Shown here: piece after piece, positions 1-7,233 of the stretch
How the letters are laid out: each line of letters starts with the position of its first letter
How positions within the stretch are numbered: position 1 is the first letter of the stretch
NCBI GenBank assembly: GCA_023245775.1
Contig: JAHFJR010000006.1
Span: 1 to 54,506, forward strand
Length of the DNA stretch: 54,506 nucleotides
Reading direction: 5' to 3'
DNA from: Candidatus Peribacteria bacterium
GTDB taxonomy: Bacteria > Patescibacteriota > Gracilibacteria > Peribacterales > Peribacteraceae
Made by a program: the position numbers and the translations under genes
Notes under the pieces: model-generated
The model's database searches: none
Told to the model about the DNA's origin: nothing
The model's input: the letters and a program-made list of their open reading frames with translations, nothing else

Positions 1-379
1 TCGGTCCTTGCCCCGCATTGCCGAAGATCGCACCGCCGACCGTGCCGGGGATGCCTGTGAGAGCCGAGAGATCGAGCCCGAGAGGAGCGAGTTCATTGAT
101 GAGCATGGCAAGATTTTTGCCTGCACCGACCGTGATGTGATCTTTCTCCACCGCGACATCGGCATTCTGCAGCCGCACGACGAGCGCAGCGATTTCTCCG
201 TCGGCGAAAATCGTATTCGACCCGCTGCCGAGTGGAATCAGTGGAATGGAATGTTCGGCTGCGAAGTGGACGGCTTCTTCGATATCTTCCCGAGTTTTCA
301 GCTCAGCAAAATACTTCGCCGTTCCGCCGATGCGCATGGTGGTCTTCGGCCGGAGAGGAACTGAGGTTTGGATGTACAT
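1..379 (-). CDS. murB: UDP-N-acetylmuramate dehydrogenase, N-terminal part
   Basis: MurB reduces UDP-GlcNAc-enolpyruvate to UDP-MurNAc with NADPH and FAD in the cytoplasm, the step after MurA. Only the first 126 residues are inside the window; the gene runs off the left edge. Visible FAD-binding motifs are TMRIGGTA (about 14-21), PLGSGSN (about 49-55) and GIPGTVGGAIFGNAGQ (about 109-124), all in the expected order. The start is the ATG at 379-377, which directly follows an in-frame TGA (382-380), so no upstream start is possible. No Shine-Dalgarno is evident. murA, murG, ftsW and lspA lie within 9 kb, which fits a cell-wall region. Identification is firm; the C-terminal domain, including the catalytic Ser and Glu, cannot be checked. 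Confidence 0.93.
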   Translation of the reverse strand, partial: MYIQTSVPLRPKTTMRIGGTAKYFAELKTREDIEEAVHFAAEHSIPLIPLGSGSNTIFADGEIAALVVRLQNADVAVEKDHITVGAGKNLAMLINELAPLGLDLSALTGIPGTVGGAIFGNAGQGP

Positions 380-386
380 TCAGTGG

Positions 387-1376
387 CTATGAGTTGTATT
401 CGGATGGAGTGAAAAACTCCTGCACAAGTCTACTGGCAATAATCGCTCTGTTCAGTTTTTCTAAATACATCTCATGAGTTTTTACAAATTGTTCGTACAT
501 GAATCTATAGAAATGCTCAGCTCGACCTTCCATTCTCTTTGCAAATGCAGTCATATGCTCCCTCTGTTTCTTATTCCAGACGATCATGGGATGGTAACGA
601 TGATCCTTCAGAATACGATTCATGATCAGCCTCCCCGTTCTGCCATTCCCATCAACAAATGGGTGGATTCTTTCAAAATGGTAATAAAAATTGAATGCGA
701 GCTCGAGAGGATATATGTTGGCCATGTTTTTTCTATACCATGAAAACAATTCTTTCAGCTTTCCTTCTATAGCCTGCCAATCAGCAACGGGTAGATTATT
801 AACAACCACTTCCTCTGACCGTAACCCATGCATTCTTGGTTGATGCCCCATGAGAATCGAATGAAGTTCGATTGTACTTTTCGGATTGAATGAAAAAAAC
901 TCACTATCGACATAGTGCAGGGCTTTCAATGTATTTCTGACTTCTATACTGACATTGAGTGTTGGTTTTTTGACCTGTTCCTCAACCTGTTTGAACGGCA
1001 CCTTACTCCCTTCAATTTTATTGGAATTAAAAATAAAATCGACAATGAAATTTTGCTCCATAAGATCAATGCCGATCGTCCCGATCTCCTTCTTTGATCG
1101 AAACAAGGAGGTCCTCAACTGCTCAATCTTTTTCACTGATACATACTTTGAAAAGTCCTTATTTGTTATCTGTGTAGTCCAGTAGCTCGCCCTTTCCAGA
1201 ACTTCTTGTTCTTTCAGAAATTCTGTAAATGCTTTTTTCCGAGATACAACAGATGCCAAGTCATCTACTCTTCCAAGTAATTTCTTCTTCTGCACACTTT
1301 TTCCTTTTGTAATAAAAATACTGTCATAGGCATACAGATACTTGTGGCCGTTAATAATACTTACATACGTTTTCAT
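387..1376 (-). CDS. Fic family protein (predicted AMP/NMP-transferase)
   Basis: This 329-residue protein carries the canonical Fic core HPFVDGNGRTGR at about 238-249. Its catalytic His and the Asp/Gly-Asn-Gly loop are intact, so it should transfer AMP or a related group to a protein hydroxyl. An N-terminal helix holds SNKIEG (about 118-123), matching the [ST]xxxE[GN] autoinhibitory motif of class II Fic proteins, so it probably restrains itself and needs no separate antitoxin. Residues 1-90 are Lys-rich and resemble the N-terminal domain of standalone Fic/DUF4172-like proteins. The gene and its upstream region are clearly more AT-rich than all flanking genes, which suggests recent acquisition. 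Its stop lies only 7 bp before the murB start, on the same strand. The target is unknown. Confidence 0.92.
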   Translation of the reverse strand: MKTYVSIINGHKYLYAYDSIFITKGKSVQKKKLLGRVDDLASVVSRKKAFTEFLKEQEVLERASYWTTQITNKDFSKYVSVKKIEQLRTSLFRSKKEIGTIGIDLMEQNFIVDFIFNSNKIEGSKVPFKQVEEQVKKPTLNVSIEVRNTLKALHYVDSEFFSFNPKSTIELHSILMGHQPRMHGLRSEEVVVNNLPVADWQAIEGKLKELFSWYRKNMANIYPLELAFNFYYHFERIHPFVDGNGRTGRLIMNRILKDHRYHPMIVWNKKQREHMTAFAKRMEGRAEHFYRFMYEQFVKTHEMYLEKLNRAIIASRLVQEFFTPSEYNS

Positions 1377-1419
1377 GATGAAATATAGTATAGGATATAC
1401 ATGAATTTAATGCAAATGA

Positions 1420-1425
1420 ATTATA
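1420..1425 (-). promoter_or_regulatory. -10 element upstream of the Fic gene
   Basis: On the minus strand the sequence reads TATAAT, 44 bp before the Fic ATG. No convincing -35 hexamer lies 17 bp upstream; that space is occupied by a palindrome, which is consistent with a regulated promoter. Confidence 0.5.
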
Positions 1426-1426
1426 A

Positions 1427-1502
1427 AGCCTATTGGAGGCTCTATAGATACTAATCTATAGTATAAAATATGAACTATTCTGTACTCTTTTTAAGAGTAC
1501 AG
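1427..1502. promoter_or_regulatory. Three palindromes upstream of the Fic gene
   Basis: Three inverted repeats follow one another. The first is AGCCT/AGGCT (1427-1431 and 1437-1441). The second is CTATAGAT/ATCTATAG (1442-1449 and 1454-1461). The third is CTGTACTCTT/AAGAGTACAG (1480-1489 and 1493-1502), a perfect 10-bp stem. The first two flank or overlap the expected -35 region of the Fic promoter, so operator function is plausible. The third could also act as a weak terminator for the gene ending at 1525, but no U-tract follows on that strand. Confidence 0.45.
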
Positions 1503-1524
1503 AGTGAATAATGACAAGCTTGCC

Positions 1525-1986
1525 CTATCTCGTCACCAAATCCGTTACCTTCTCCATCGACTCGTACACCTTCTCCTTGAGCCCCTTCCTCTTCTGCGAA
1601 TGCTGCAGAACAACGACGACGATCGCGACGAAGACGAGTGCGCCAAGGGTGATCAATAGATCTTTCATCTCAGGATGCACACCGAAGAGCATGAGCCCTA
1701 CGAACGTTGCAACGGTCAGGAACACGCCGAAGATCACGCCGACGCCCATTGTGACGAGCACGAGTTTCGCGCGATCCTCCTGCCGGTCATCCGGCGCACT
1801 CGCGAGTGCTGTGAGGAGTTCACTACTCACGATCACCGGTTCGTCCTGACACTTCTTGAAGATGCTCTGCACCTTGCGCTGCAGGATCAAACTGACAAAC
1901 GTTTTGAAGGGCACCGAAGTCTTATCCTCGATCACCGCCCTGCCACCTTCGCTACTGATATCGACTTCGACGTCGCTCATGCTCAC
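1525..1986 (-). CDS. Hypothetical membrane protein with two membrane helices
   Basis: I do not recognise this 153-residue protein. Residues 1-70 are soluble and charged. Two hydrophobic helices follow, at about 75-101 (LVLVTMGVGVIFGVFLTV...) and about 110-127 (LLITLGALVFVAIVVVVL). The tail is short and basic (HSQKRKGLKEKVYESMEK), so both termini are probably cytoplasmic. The gene lies in the same direction as gltX and the 75-residue gene upstream, and could be the last gene of that transcript. Codon usage and GC match the neighbouring housekeeping genes, unlike the adjacent Fic gene. No function can be assigned. Confidence 0.7.
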   Translation of the reverse strand: MSMSDVEVDISSEGGRAVIEDKTSVPFKTFVSLILQRKVQSIFKKCQDEPVIVSSELLTALASAPDDRQEDRAKLVLVTMGVGVIFGVFLTVATFVGLMLFGVHPEMKDLLITLGALVFVAIVVVVLQHSQKRKGLKEKVYESMEKVTDLVTR

Positions 1987-2032
1987 AGTCTAGCACCGAA
2001 AAGCAATCGAGAGGAAGATTGAAGATGTATCT

Positions 2033-2260
2033 TCAAGTTTCTGGATCTTCCTGACTGCTAAAAACAAAGCCTGTTTCAGAAACATTGATCATAAACAATG
2101 TTGAATCCAGTTCGCTCACTGCAAACCTCAAGGCAGTCCTAGCCGAAAAAATAGCTTGGCATGTTGGAAGCTCGGCATGCACTTTCTGTATGAGCATTCT
2201 AGCTTCCGTCTCGGTGAGATTCGTTCCGTCGGGACGAAGGACGTGCATGGATGTAGTCAT
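2033..2260 (-). CDS. Small hypothetical protein (75 aa)
   Basis: A short reading frame lies 14 bp downstream of the gltX stop on the same strand. The product is soluble, with no membrane segment or signal peptide. It has a helix-forming middle (LTETEARMLIQKVHAEL, about 15-31) and an alternating hydrophobic second half that could form beta strands (ALRFAVSELDSTLFMINVSETGFVF). Position and strand suggest cotranscription with gltX. I recognise no family. A small orphan gene or a spurious frame are both possible, although no other frame in this stretch looks better. Confidence 0.5.
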   Translation of the reverse strand: MTTSMHVLRPDGTNLTETEARMLIQKVHAELPTCQAIFSARTALRFAVSELDSTLFMINVSETGFVFSSQEDPET

Positions 2261-2274
2261 AAGTCTATTATTAT

Positions 2275-3735
2275 CTAAATTTTAATTCTGTCAATAGCTT
2301 CTCGCCTCGAGAGGAGTGCAGCCACCTCGTAGGCACCAGGCGAGTACTCACGCCCAGTGAGAGCGGCGCGAAGCGGCCAGAGCATTTGGCCTTTCTTCAG
2401 GCCTGACATCACGATGGCGGACTCAAGTGCGGCAACGATCTTCTGATGAGACCAGTCGTTCTCCGCAATCGATTCAAGTGCTTTCTTTAAAATTTCCAGA
2501 ATCTTCGGCACATCGGCTTCCGTAATTTTCTGCTTCGGATTTGCAAGGAGTGCAAGTGTCGGCTTCGGCGTTTCGTAAAAGTACGACAACATGTCAGGAG
2601 CTTCACTGAAGAACGTAATACGCTCCTGAATCAGTGCCGCGCGTTCGGCGAAATTCGGATCGGTCGCCGCAGCCGAAAATTTCTCGGTCACGAGCGACTG
2701 AATGCGCGCTGCAAAATCCTCCTTTGATATTTTTCGCATCCACTGACCTTGCAGCCAATCTAATTTTTCAAGATCGAACACGGCGCCGGACGTGTGTACA
2801 TGCTCCAAGCTGAAGACATCGATGAGCTCGGACAGGGAGAATAATTCCTGCGTCGTGCCTGGATTCCATCCGAGGAGTGCGAGGAAATTGATGATCGCCT
2901 CAGGCAGATAGCCTTTCTCCTTGTAGTGTTCGGCCGCCACGTCATTCTGACGCTTGCTCAGTTTGCTGCGATCCTTATTCAGCAGCAACGGAACGTGTGC
3001 ATATCGCGGCGGTGTCCAACCGAAAAACCGGAACAGGAGCAAGTGTTTTGGGAGTGAACTGAGCCACTCTTCACCACGGTTCACCATATCCATCTTCATG
3101 AGATGATCATCAACCACGTGCGCGAGATGATAGGTAGGAAAGCCGTCGGACTTGAGGAGAACCTGGTCATCGATCGTGTGCCCCTTGAACGTGAGCGTTC
3201 CGTAGATCGCATCCTCATAGGTGATCGTCTCCTCGCGGGGAACCTTCATGCGAATCACGTACTTCTCCCCCGCGGCGATCCTCTTCGACACTTCTTCTTC
3301 CGGTAGATCCATGCACGTACGGTCGTACATCGATGCCTGACGACGCTTCTCCTGATCTTTTCGCATCTGATCAAGCCGCTCTGAGGTACAGAAACAGTGA
3401 TAGGCATGACCGTCCGCAAGAAGTTGATCAACGTGCTTTCGGTAGATCGGGAGTCTCTTCGATTGATGATATGGGCCGTACTCTCCCTGCTCCAGAATCC
3501 TCCCATCAGCACTGAGCATCACGCCTTCATCCGGAGTGAGCCCGAGCCACGTCAGTGTCCGCACAATATTTTCAGTAGCGCCTGCGACTTCGCGCGCTTG
3601 GTCCGTGTCTTCGATGCGAAGCGTGAACGTCCCGCCCGTCTTCTTCGCCATCAACCACGCAAAGAGCGCGGTCCGCACACCGCCGATGTGGAGCATGCCG
3701 GTTGGGGAGGGAGGAAAACGGGTACGCATACGCAC
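2275..3735 (-). CDS. gltX: Glutamyl-tRNA synthetase
   Basis: This class I aminoacyl-tRNA synthetase charges tRNA-Glu, and often tRNA-Gln for later amidation, in the cytoplasm. The HIGH-type motif is FPPSPTGMLHIGG (about 7-19) and the KMSKS-type motif is KLSKR (258-262). The insertion with YHCFCTSERLDQMRKDQ (about 112-128) is typical of bacterial GltX. The length of 486 residues is normal. Two in-frame ATGs (3735 and 3729) are possible starts, and the second would give the more usual MRTRFPPSP N-terminus. It sits 41 bp downstream of the cyclophilin gene on the same strand, so it could belong to the ftsW-murG-cyclophilin transcript. The spacer between them contains a GGTAGG-rich repeat. Confidence 0.97.
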   Translation of the reverse strand: MRMRTRFPPSPTGMLHIGGVRTALFAWLMAKKTGGTFTLRIEDTDQAREVAGATENIVRTLTWLGLTPDEGVMLSADGRILEQGEYGPYHQSKRLPIYRKHVDQLLADGHAYHCFCTSERLDQMRKDQEKRRQASMYDRTCMDLPEEEVSKRIAAGEKYVIRMKVPREETITYEDAIYGTLTFKGHTIDDQVLLKSDGFPTYHLAHVVDDHLMKMDMVNRGEEWLSSLPKHLLLFRFFGWTPPRYAHVPLLLNKDRSKLSKRQNDVAAEHYKEKGYLPEAIINFLALLGWNPGTTQELFSLSELIDVFSLEHVHTSGAVFDLEKLDWLQGQWMRKISKEDFAARIQSLVTEKFSAAATDPNFAERAALIQERITFFSEAPDMLSYFYETPKPTLALLANPKQKITEADVPKILEILKKALESIAENDWSHQKIVAALESAIVMSGLKKGQMLWPLRAALTGREYSPGAYEVAALLSRREAIDRIKI

Positions 3736-3775
3736 ACCTTACCCTACCTACTAGACCTACCACACCTACCCGACC
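3716..3775 (-). repeat. GGTAGG-rich repeat before gltX
   Basis: On the minus strand the region between the cyclophilin and gltX genes reads as tandem variants of GGTAGG/GGTGTGGTAGGT and then TGTGCGTATGCGTA, which includes the gltX start. A very similar arrangement, GGTGTGGTA... GGTAGGGTATGCGTAT, precedes lspA at about 6740-6790. Purine-rich GGTAGG units could pair weakly with the 3' end of 16S rRNA, or could be the remains of a short repeat. Function is unknown. Confidence 0.5.
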
Positions 3776-3776
3776 T

Positions 3777-4388
3777 TCAGTTCAACACCACGACCTTGAA
3801 CGTCACCTTCTCCCTTGGCATGTCATTGCCTGGGTTGCGGTCAACACGCGCAATGGCGCTGACCACACTCTGATTCTCTGTGACGTGACCGAAGATGGTG
3901 TAGTTCGGCGGGAGAGGATAGTCCGCGTCCATGATGAAGAACTGGCTGCCATTGGTATTCGGCCCGCGGTTCGCCATGGCGAGAACGCCCGCCTTGTATC
4001 CCGTCTTGTAGAGATCGGAAGAAGCATCGATCTCATCTTCGAACATCTCGCCGTAGATGCTCTTGCCACCTTTCCCATTCCCCGTCGGATCTCCTCCCTG
4101 GATCATGAACCCTGGGATGACGCGGTGGAAGGTGAGGTTCGTGTAGTACCCCGAGCCTGAGAGCGCTAAGAAGTTTGTGACTGTCTTCGGTGCGGCGTCG
4201 GCGTCGAGCTCGAGCTTGATGTCACCCATTGATGTACAGAGAACCACCGTCTGTTTGCCCTTCAGCATCTTGCCATCCCATGTCCAAGAAGATGGAGCTA
4301 CGCACTCGCTGAGGCGGGGGACAGAGGCGCAAGCGGAGAGCATACTGAGAGTGAGGAAGAGAGGAATGAAAGAGGGAAGCTTGTTCAT
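3777..4388 (-). CDS. Cyclophilin-type peptidyl-prolyl isomerase, lipoprotein
   Basis: The protein is predicted to catalyse proline cis-trans isomerisation outside the cytoplasmic membrane. A lipoprotein signal peptide with lipobox LSAC (17-20, lipidated Cys20) precedes the cyclophilin fold. The fold shows FHRVIPGFMIQGGDPTGNG with the catalytic Arg in FHRV, then LAMANRGPNTNGSQFFI, then YTIFGHV, the usual active-site blocks in order. The length of 203 residues is normal for a secreted PpiA/PpiB-like enzyme. The ATG overlaps the murG stop by 4 bp (ATGA), so translation is probably coupled. This places a protein-folding helper in a cell-wall synthesis operon. LspA, the peptidase that would process its signal, is encoded 2.4 kb away. 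Confidence 0.94.
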   Translation of the reverse strand: MNKLPSFIPLFLTLSMLSACASVPRLSECVAPSSWTWDGKMLKGKQTVVLCTSMGDIKLELDADAAPKTVTNFLALSGSGYYTNLTFHRVIPGFMIQGGDPTGNGKGGKSIYGEMFEDEIDASSDLYKTGYKAGVLAMANRGPNTNGSQFFIMDADYPLPPNYTIFGHVTENQSVVSAIARVDRNPGNDMPREKVTFKVVVLN

Positions 4389-5491
4389 GAGGAAGGAGGA
4401 GGAGCAGGTGGAGATTCTATGCGCGCCCTCTGTACCTCGGCAAGGAGGAGGAGCGCGATTCTCTTCGCAGCATCAACGGGGAAACACGCATGGAGCGCTT
4501 TCCCTAGGGCAAGAAGACGCTTCCTGTGACCAAGAAGATTCTTCAAGACCTCCGGCAGCAGATGGATTCGTTCCTGTGGCAACAGCTCCAGAGCACCTTT
4601 CGTCTCAAGAATTTTGGCATTGCAGACCTGATGATCGTGTGCGACTCCGGCGAGTGGGACGGTGAGCACGGCCTTCTGGAGTACAGCCAGTTCGCTGAGT
4701 ACTCCAGCGCCAGCTCTGGAGACAACGATGTCAGCAAGGGCATAGAGATGCGGCAATTCCTCACTCATCGAGGGTCGAACGAAATACCGCGCATGATGGA
4801 CTGCATTCATTTTTCCTTTCCCCGTGAGGTGAATGATGTCCGCGAGATCCAGGAGTGATGGGAGTGCCTTCGCCACCGCCTGATTCAGGGCGACGGATCC
4901 CTGGCTCCCTCCGATGATCAGCACGACGGAACGTCTGCCAGAAAACCCCGTGATCCGCTGACCGGCGGAGACGGAACCTGACGCTATTTCCGCTCGGACG
5001 GGGTGACCGGTCACCACCACTTTTCTCTTCACGCCCTCCGGCCAGATCGTCTGTGGGAATCCTGCACATACCACCGTCGCCAACCTAGAAATCAGGCGAC
5101 TACTCAAGCTTAAGACACTGTCTGATTCGTGATGCACGATCGGAATCTTCTGCAGCCATGCGACCACACACATCGGCACGCTGACGTATCCCCCCTTCGA
5201 AAAAATGACTGTGGGTTTCTCTCTCTGCAGAATCTTCCGTGCACAGAGACACGCCCGCACGAATGCGATGGGAAAGAAGAGAGAGGCAAGAGAGAGTGAT
5301 GATGGAGGGGCACGCAGAACAGAAAAAGTATGTCCTGCACGCTCCAGCATCTGCATTTCATCAGCCCTCTTGGCACACACGAAGACCATGCGAGCAGAAG
5401 GGTGGAGGCATCGAATCTGCTCCGCCACCGCCATCGAGGGTACGACGTGCCCCAGACTGCCTCCGCCGACGAACAGGATGGTTGGAGACAT
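4385..5491 (-). CDS. murG: UDP-GlcNAc:lipid I N-acetylglucosaminyltransferase
   Basis: MurG adds GlcNAc to undecaprenyl-PP-MurNAc-pentapeptide (lipid I) on the inner face of the membrane, making lipid II. This GT-B protein has the N-terminal glycine-rich loop FVGGGSLGHVVPS (about 7-19) and the family motif FSKGGYVSVP (97-106). It also has the acceptor-site HHESD (120-124, in place of the usual HEQN) and GGSQGS in the C-terminal domain (194-199). The length of 368 residues is normal. It starts 4 bp after the ftsW stop and overlaps the cyclophilin gene downstream, so ftsW-murG-cyclophilin forms a tight unit. The pairing of murG with ftsW is common in bacterial division and cell-wall clusters. 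Confidence 0.96.
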   Translation of the reverse strand: MSPTILFVGGGSLGHVVPSMAVAEQIRCLHPSARMVFVCAKRADEMQMLERAGHTFSVLRAPPSSLSLASLFFPIAFVRACLCARKILQREKPTVIFSKGGYVSVPMCVVAWLQKIPIVHHESDSVLSLSSRLISRLATVVCAGFPQTIWPEGVKRKVVVTGHPVRAEIASGSVSAGQRITGFSGRRSVVLIIGGSQGSVALNQAVAKALPSLLDLADIIHLTGKGKMNAVHHARYFVRPSMSEELPHLYALADIVVSRAGAGVLSELAVLQKAVLTVPLAGVAHDHQVCNAKILETKGALELLPQERIHLLPEVLKNLLGHRKRLLALGKALHACFPVDAAKRIALLLLAEVQRARIESPPAPPPSS

Positions 5492-5495
5492 GGTG

Positions 5496-6707
5496 TCAGG
5501 TCTGAATGAAGCGCTTCAACGATCCTACGTGCAGCGCACGTGTCCGCCTGCGAATGCTCACATCCTCCTGACCAGAATGCATCGAAATATTCAGCAGGAC
5601 TCCGACCCCTGCAAGGGTTGTCAGAAGCGACGATCCTCCGTAGCTGATGAAGGGCAAGGTGAGCCCAGTGATCGGGAAGAGAGAGAGGTTCACACAGATG
5701 TTGAGGAGTGTCTGGAAGGCGATCCCTGTGGTGATGCCTGTGGCTACGAGAAGACCGAAACGATCAGGTGCGTGGCGCGCAATACGAAACCCGCGATACA
5801 CGAAAATCCCGTACAGACTGAGCACGATGAGCAAGCGAAGGAACCCGAGTTCCTCGGCCATCGCCGCAAAAATGGTGTCGGACTGGACCTCGGGCAGGTA
5901 TCCAAATTTCTGGATGGATTTCCCGTAGCCCACCCCAAAGAGCCCACCGCTGCCGATGGCAATGAGGGCCTGATAGACCTGAAAGCCGATTCCATCGCGA
6001 TACGTTTGGTCGTCTGGGTGGAGAAGAATGTGGAAGAAGACCGTGAAGCGGTTACGAATGTATGCCTGATGCAGAATGATCGGAAGCCCGAGGATTGCCG
6101 CCGAAGCACCTCCGAGACACATATGGAAGATATCCCCACCTGCGACGAAGAACATCGTCGAAGCGATCGCCGAAAAAACCAGAAATGAACCGAGGTCTGG
6201 TTGGATCGCAACGAGGAACGTCGAGAGACAGAGGAGGACGACGAAGGGCACGAATCCTTCTTGGAATGTGGCGATCGAAGATTCTTTCTTCTGCAGCCAC
6301 ACGGCAAGGTAGAAGATGAGTGTGATCTTCAGGAATTCGGATGGTTGGAGAGAGAAGATCGAAAACTGCAACCAGCTCTTCGCTGTTCCGTACTCATTGC
6401 CAATCCCCGGGATGAAGAGGGTGAGGAGGAGAATGAGGTTCCCGATGAAAAGGAGCCGCGCATACCGCTCCCAGAGACGGTACGGGATGACCATCGTCAA
6501 CCCAAGTGCCAGCAGTGCAAAGAGCATGTGGAGGAAGCTCCTCCAGAGGTAGAACGCATTCGATGGCACCAACCACGTCCCTGCATCGACGAAGCGCTGT
6601 GTGAGCTGGTAACTCTGATACACACTCACGCTCGCGATCATGGCGAGACCGAAGAGACTTAAACCCAAAGCAATGCCGAGGAGGAGGAAATCCGCACGCT
6701 TGAACAT
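5496..6707 (-). CDS. ftsW: SEDS-family peptidoglycan polymerase FtsW
   Basis: This 403-residue polytopic membrane protein belongs to the SEDS family, which polymerises lipid II at the septum. About ten membrane helices are visible. Diagnostic motifs are SWLQFSIFSLQPSEFLK (about 115-131), AIQPDLGS in the middle, SDTIFAAMAEELGF and the C-terminal GLTLPFISYGGSS. The frame stays open far upstream, but the sequence before the ATG at 6707 is antisense to lspA, and MFKRADFLLLG is a natural SEDS N-terminus, so 6707 is chosen. The immediate neighbourhood of murG favours FtsW over RodA, though the two cannot be fully separated by sequence alone. It is divergent from lspA across a 76-bp gap that must hold both promoters. 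Confidence 0.93.
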   Translation of the reverse strand: MFKRADFLLLGIALGLSLFGLAMIASVSVYQSYQLTQRFVDAGTWLVPSNAFYLWRSFLHMLFALLALGLTMVIPYRLWERYARLLFIGNLILLLTLFIPGIGNEYGTAKSWLQFSIFSLQPSEFLKITLIFYLAVWLQKKESSIATFQEGFVPFVVLLCLSTFLVAIQPDLGSFLVFSAIASTMFFVAGGDIFHMCLGGASAAILGLPIILHQAYIRNRFTVFFHILLHPDDQTYRDGIGFQVYQALIAIGSGGLFGVGYGKSIQKFGYLPEVQSDTIFAAMAEELGFLRLLIVLSLYGIFVYRGFRIARHAPDRFGLLVATGITTGIAFQTLLNICVNLSLFPITGLTLPFISYGGSSLLTTLAGVGVLLNISMHSGQEDVSIRRRTRALHVGSLKRFIQT

Positions 6708-6739
6708 GGGACAAGAGTATAGCGGAAACGATGAGGAGA

Positions 6740-6790
6740 GAGGTGTGGTACGTTGGGTAGGTGAGGTAGGGTATGCGTATCTCATGCGTA
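6740..6790 (+). repeat. GGTAGG-rich repeat before lspA
   Basis: The gap between divergent ftsW and lspA contains GGTGTGGTACGT, TGGGTAGGTGAGGTAGGG and then TATGCGTATCTCATGCGTAT, the last part covering the chosen lspA start at 6784. The same units precede gltX in the same orientation relative to the gene. No clear -10/-35 pair is visible here. Confidence 0.45.
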
Positions 6791-7233
6791 TCTTGTCCAT
6801 TTCCACGGGCTTCTCGTTCGCTGTTTCTCTCGTCCTCGATCTCGCGGCAGGCGTACTGCTCACCTCGAGCATCCCTCTTCTTGGAAATTTCCTCACACTG
6901 ACGCTCTCGAGGAATACTGGCGTTGCCTTCGGCGTGAGGCTGCCATCCCCATGGCAAGAGTTGATCATCTTCTGCGCGCTGATCGGCGTCACGACCATCG
7001 CCATCAGATCGAAGTGCGATCGCATGCAGAAAGATGCGCATGCAGTAGGATTTGGCATCATCATCGGCGGCGCGCTCGCGAATCTCGTCGATCGATTGAT
7101 CCACGGATACGTCACGGACTTCATCGCCGTCGGGACGTTCCCCATTTTCAATGTCGCTGATGCCTGTATTTCGATCGGAGCAGGAATGCTGATCCTAGAG
7201 AATTTGAAGAAGAAGAGTATCCTCTCCGCATGA
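6784..7233 (+). CDS. lspA: Prolipoprotein signal peptidase (signal peptidase II)
   Basis: LspA is an aspartic protease in the membrane that removes the signal peptide of lipoproteins after lipidation. The product of 149 residues has four membrane helices and the conserved blocks LSRNTGVAFG (about 41-50), GGALANLVDRLIHGYVTDFI (about 95-114) and FNVADACISIG (122-132). The catalytic aspartates are D112 and D126. The start at ATG 6784 gives the family's normal length; the open frame further upstream would add antisense-ftsW sequence and is rejected. Its TGA overlaps the murA ATG by 4 bp, so the two are translationally coupled. The cyclophilin lipoprotein encoded nearby is one likely substrate. 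Confidence 0.95.
   Translation: MRILSISTGFSFAVSLVLDLAAGVLLTSSIPLLGNFLTLTLSRNTGVAFGVRLPSPWQELIIFCALIGVTTIAIRSKCDRMQKDAHAVGFGIIIGGALANLVDRLIHGYVTDFIAVGTFPIFNVADACISIGAGMLILENLKKKSILSA

Noticed and set aside
3716..3775. Possible CRISPR or tandem array of GGTAGG units
   Set aside because: Units are 6 bp, irregular, and have no spacers of constant length.
6640..6783. Upstream extension of the lspA reading frame
   Set aside because: It would be antisense to ftsW and make LspA too long; MRILSIS at 6784 gives the family length.
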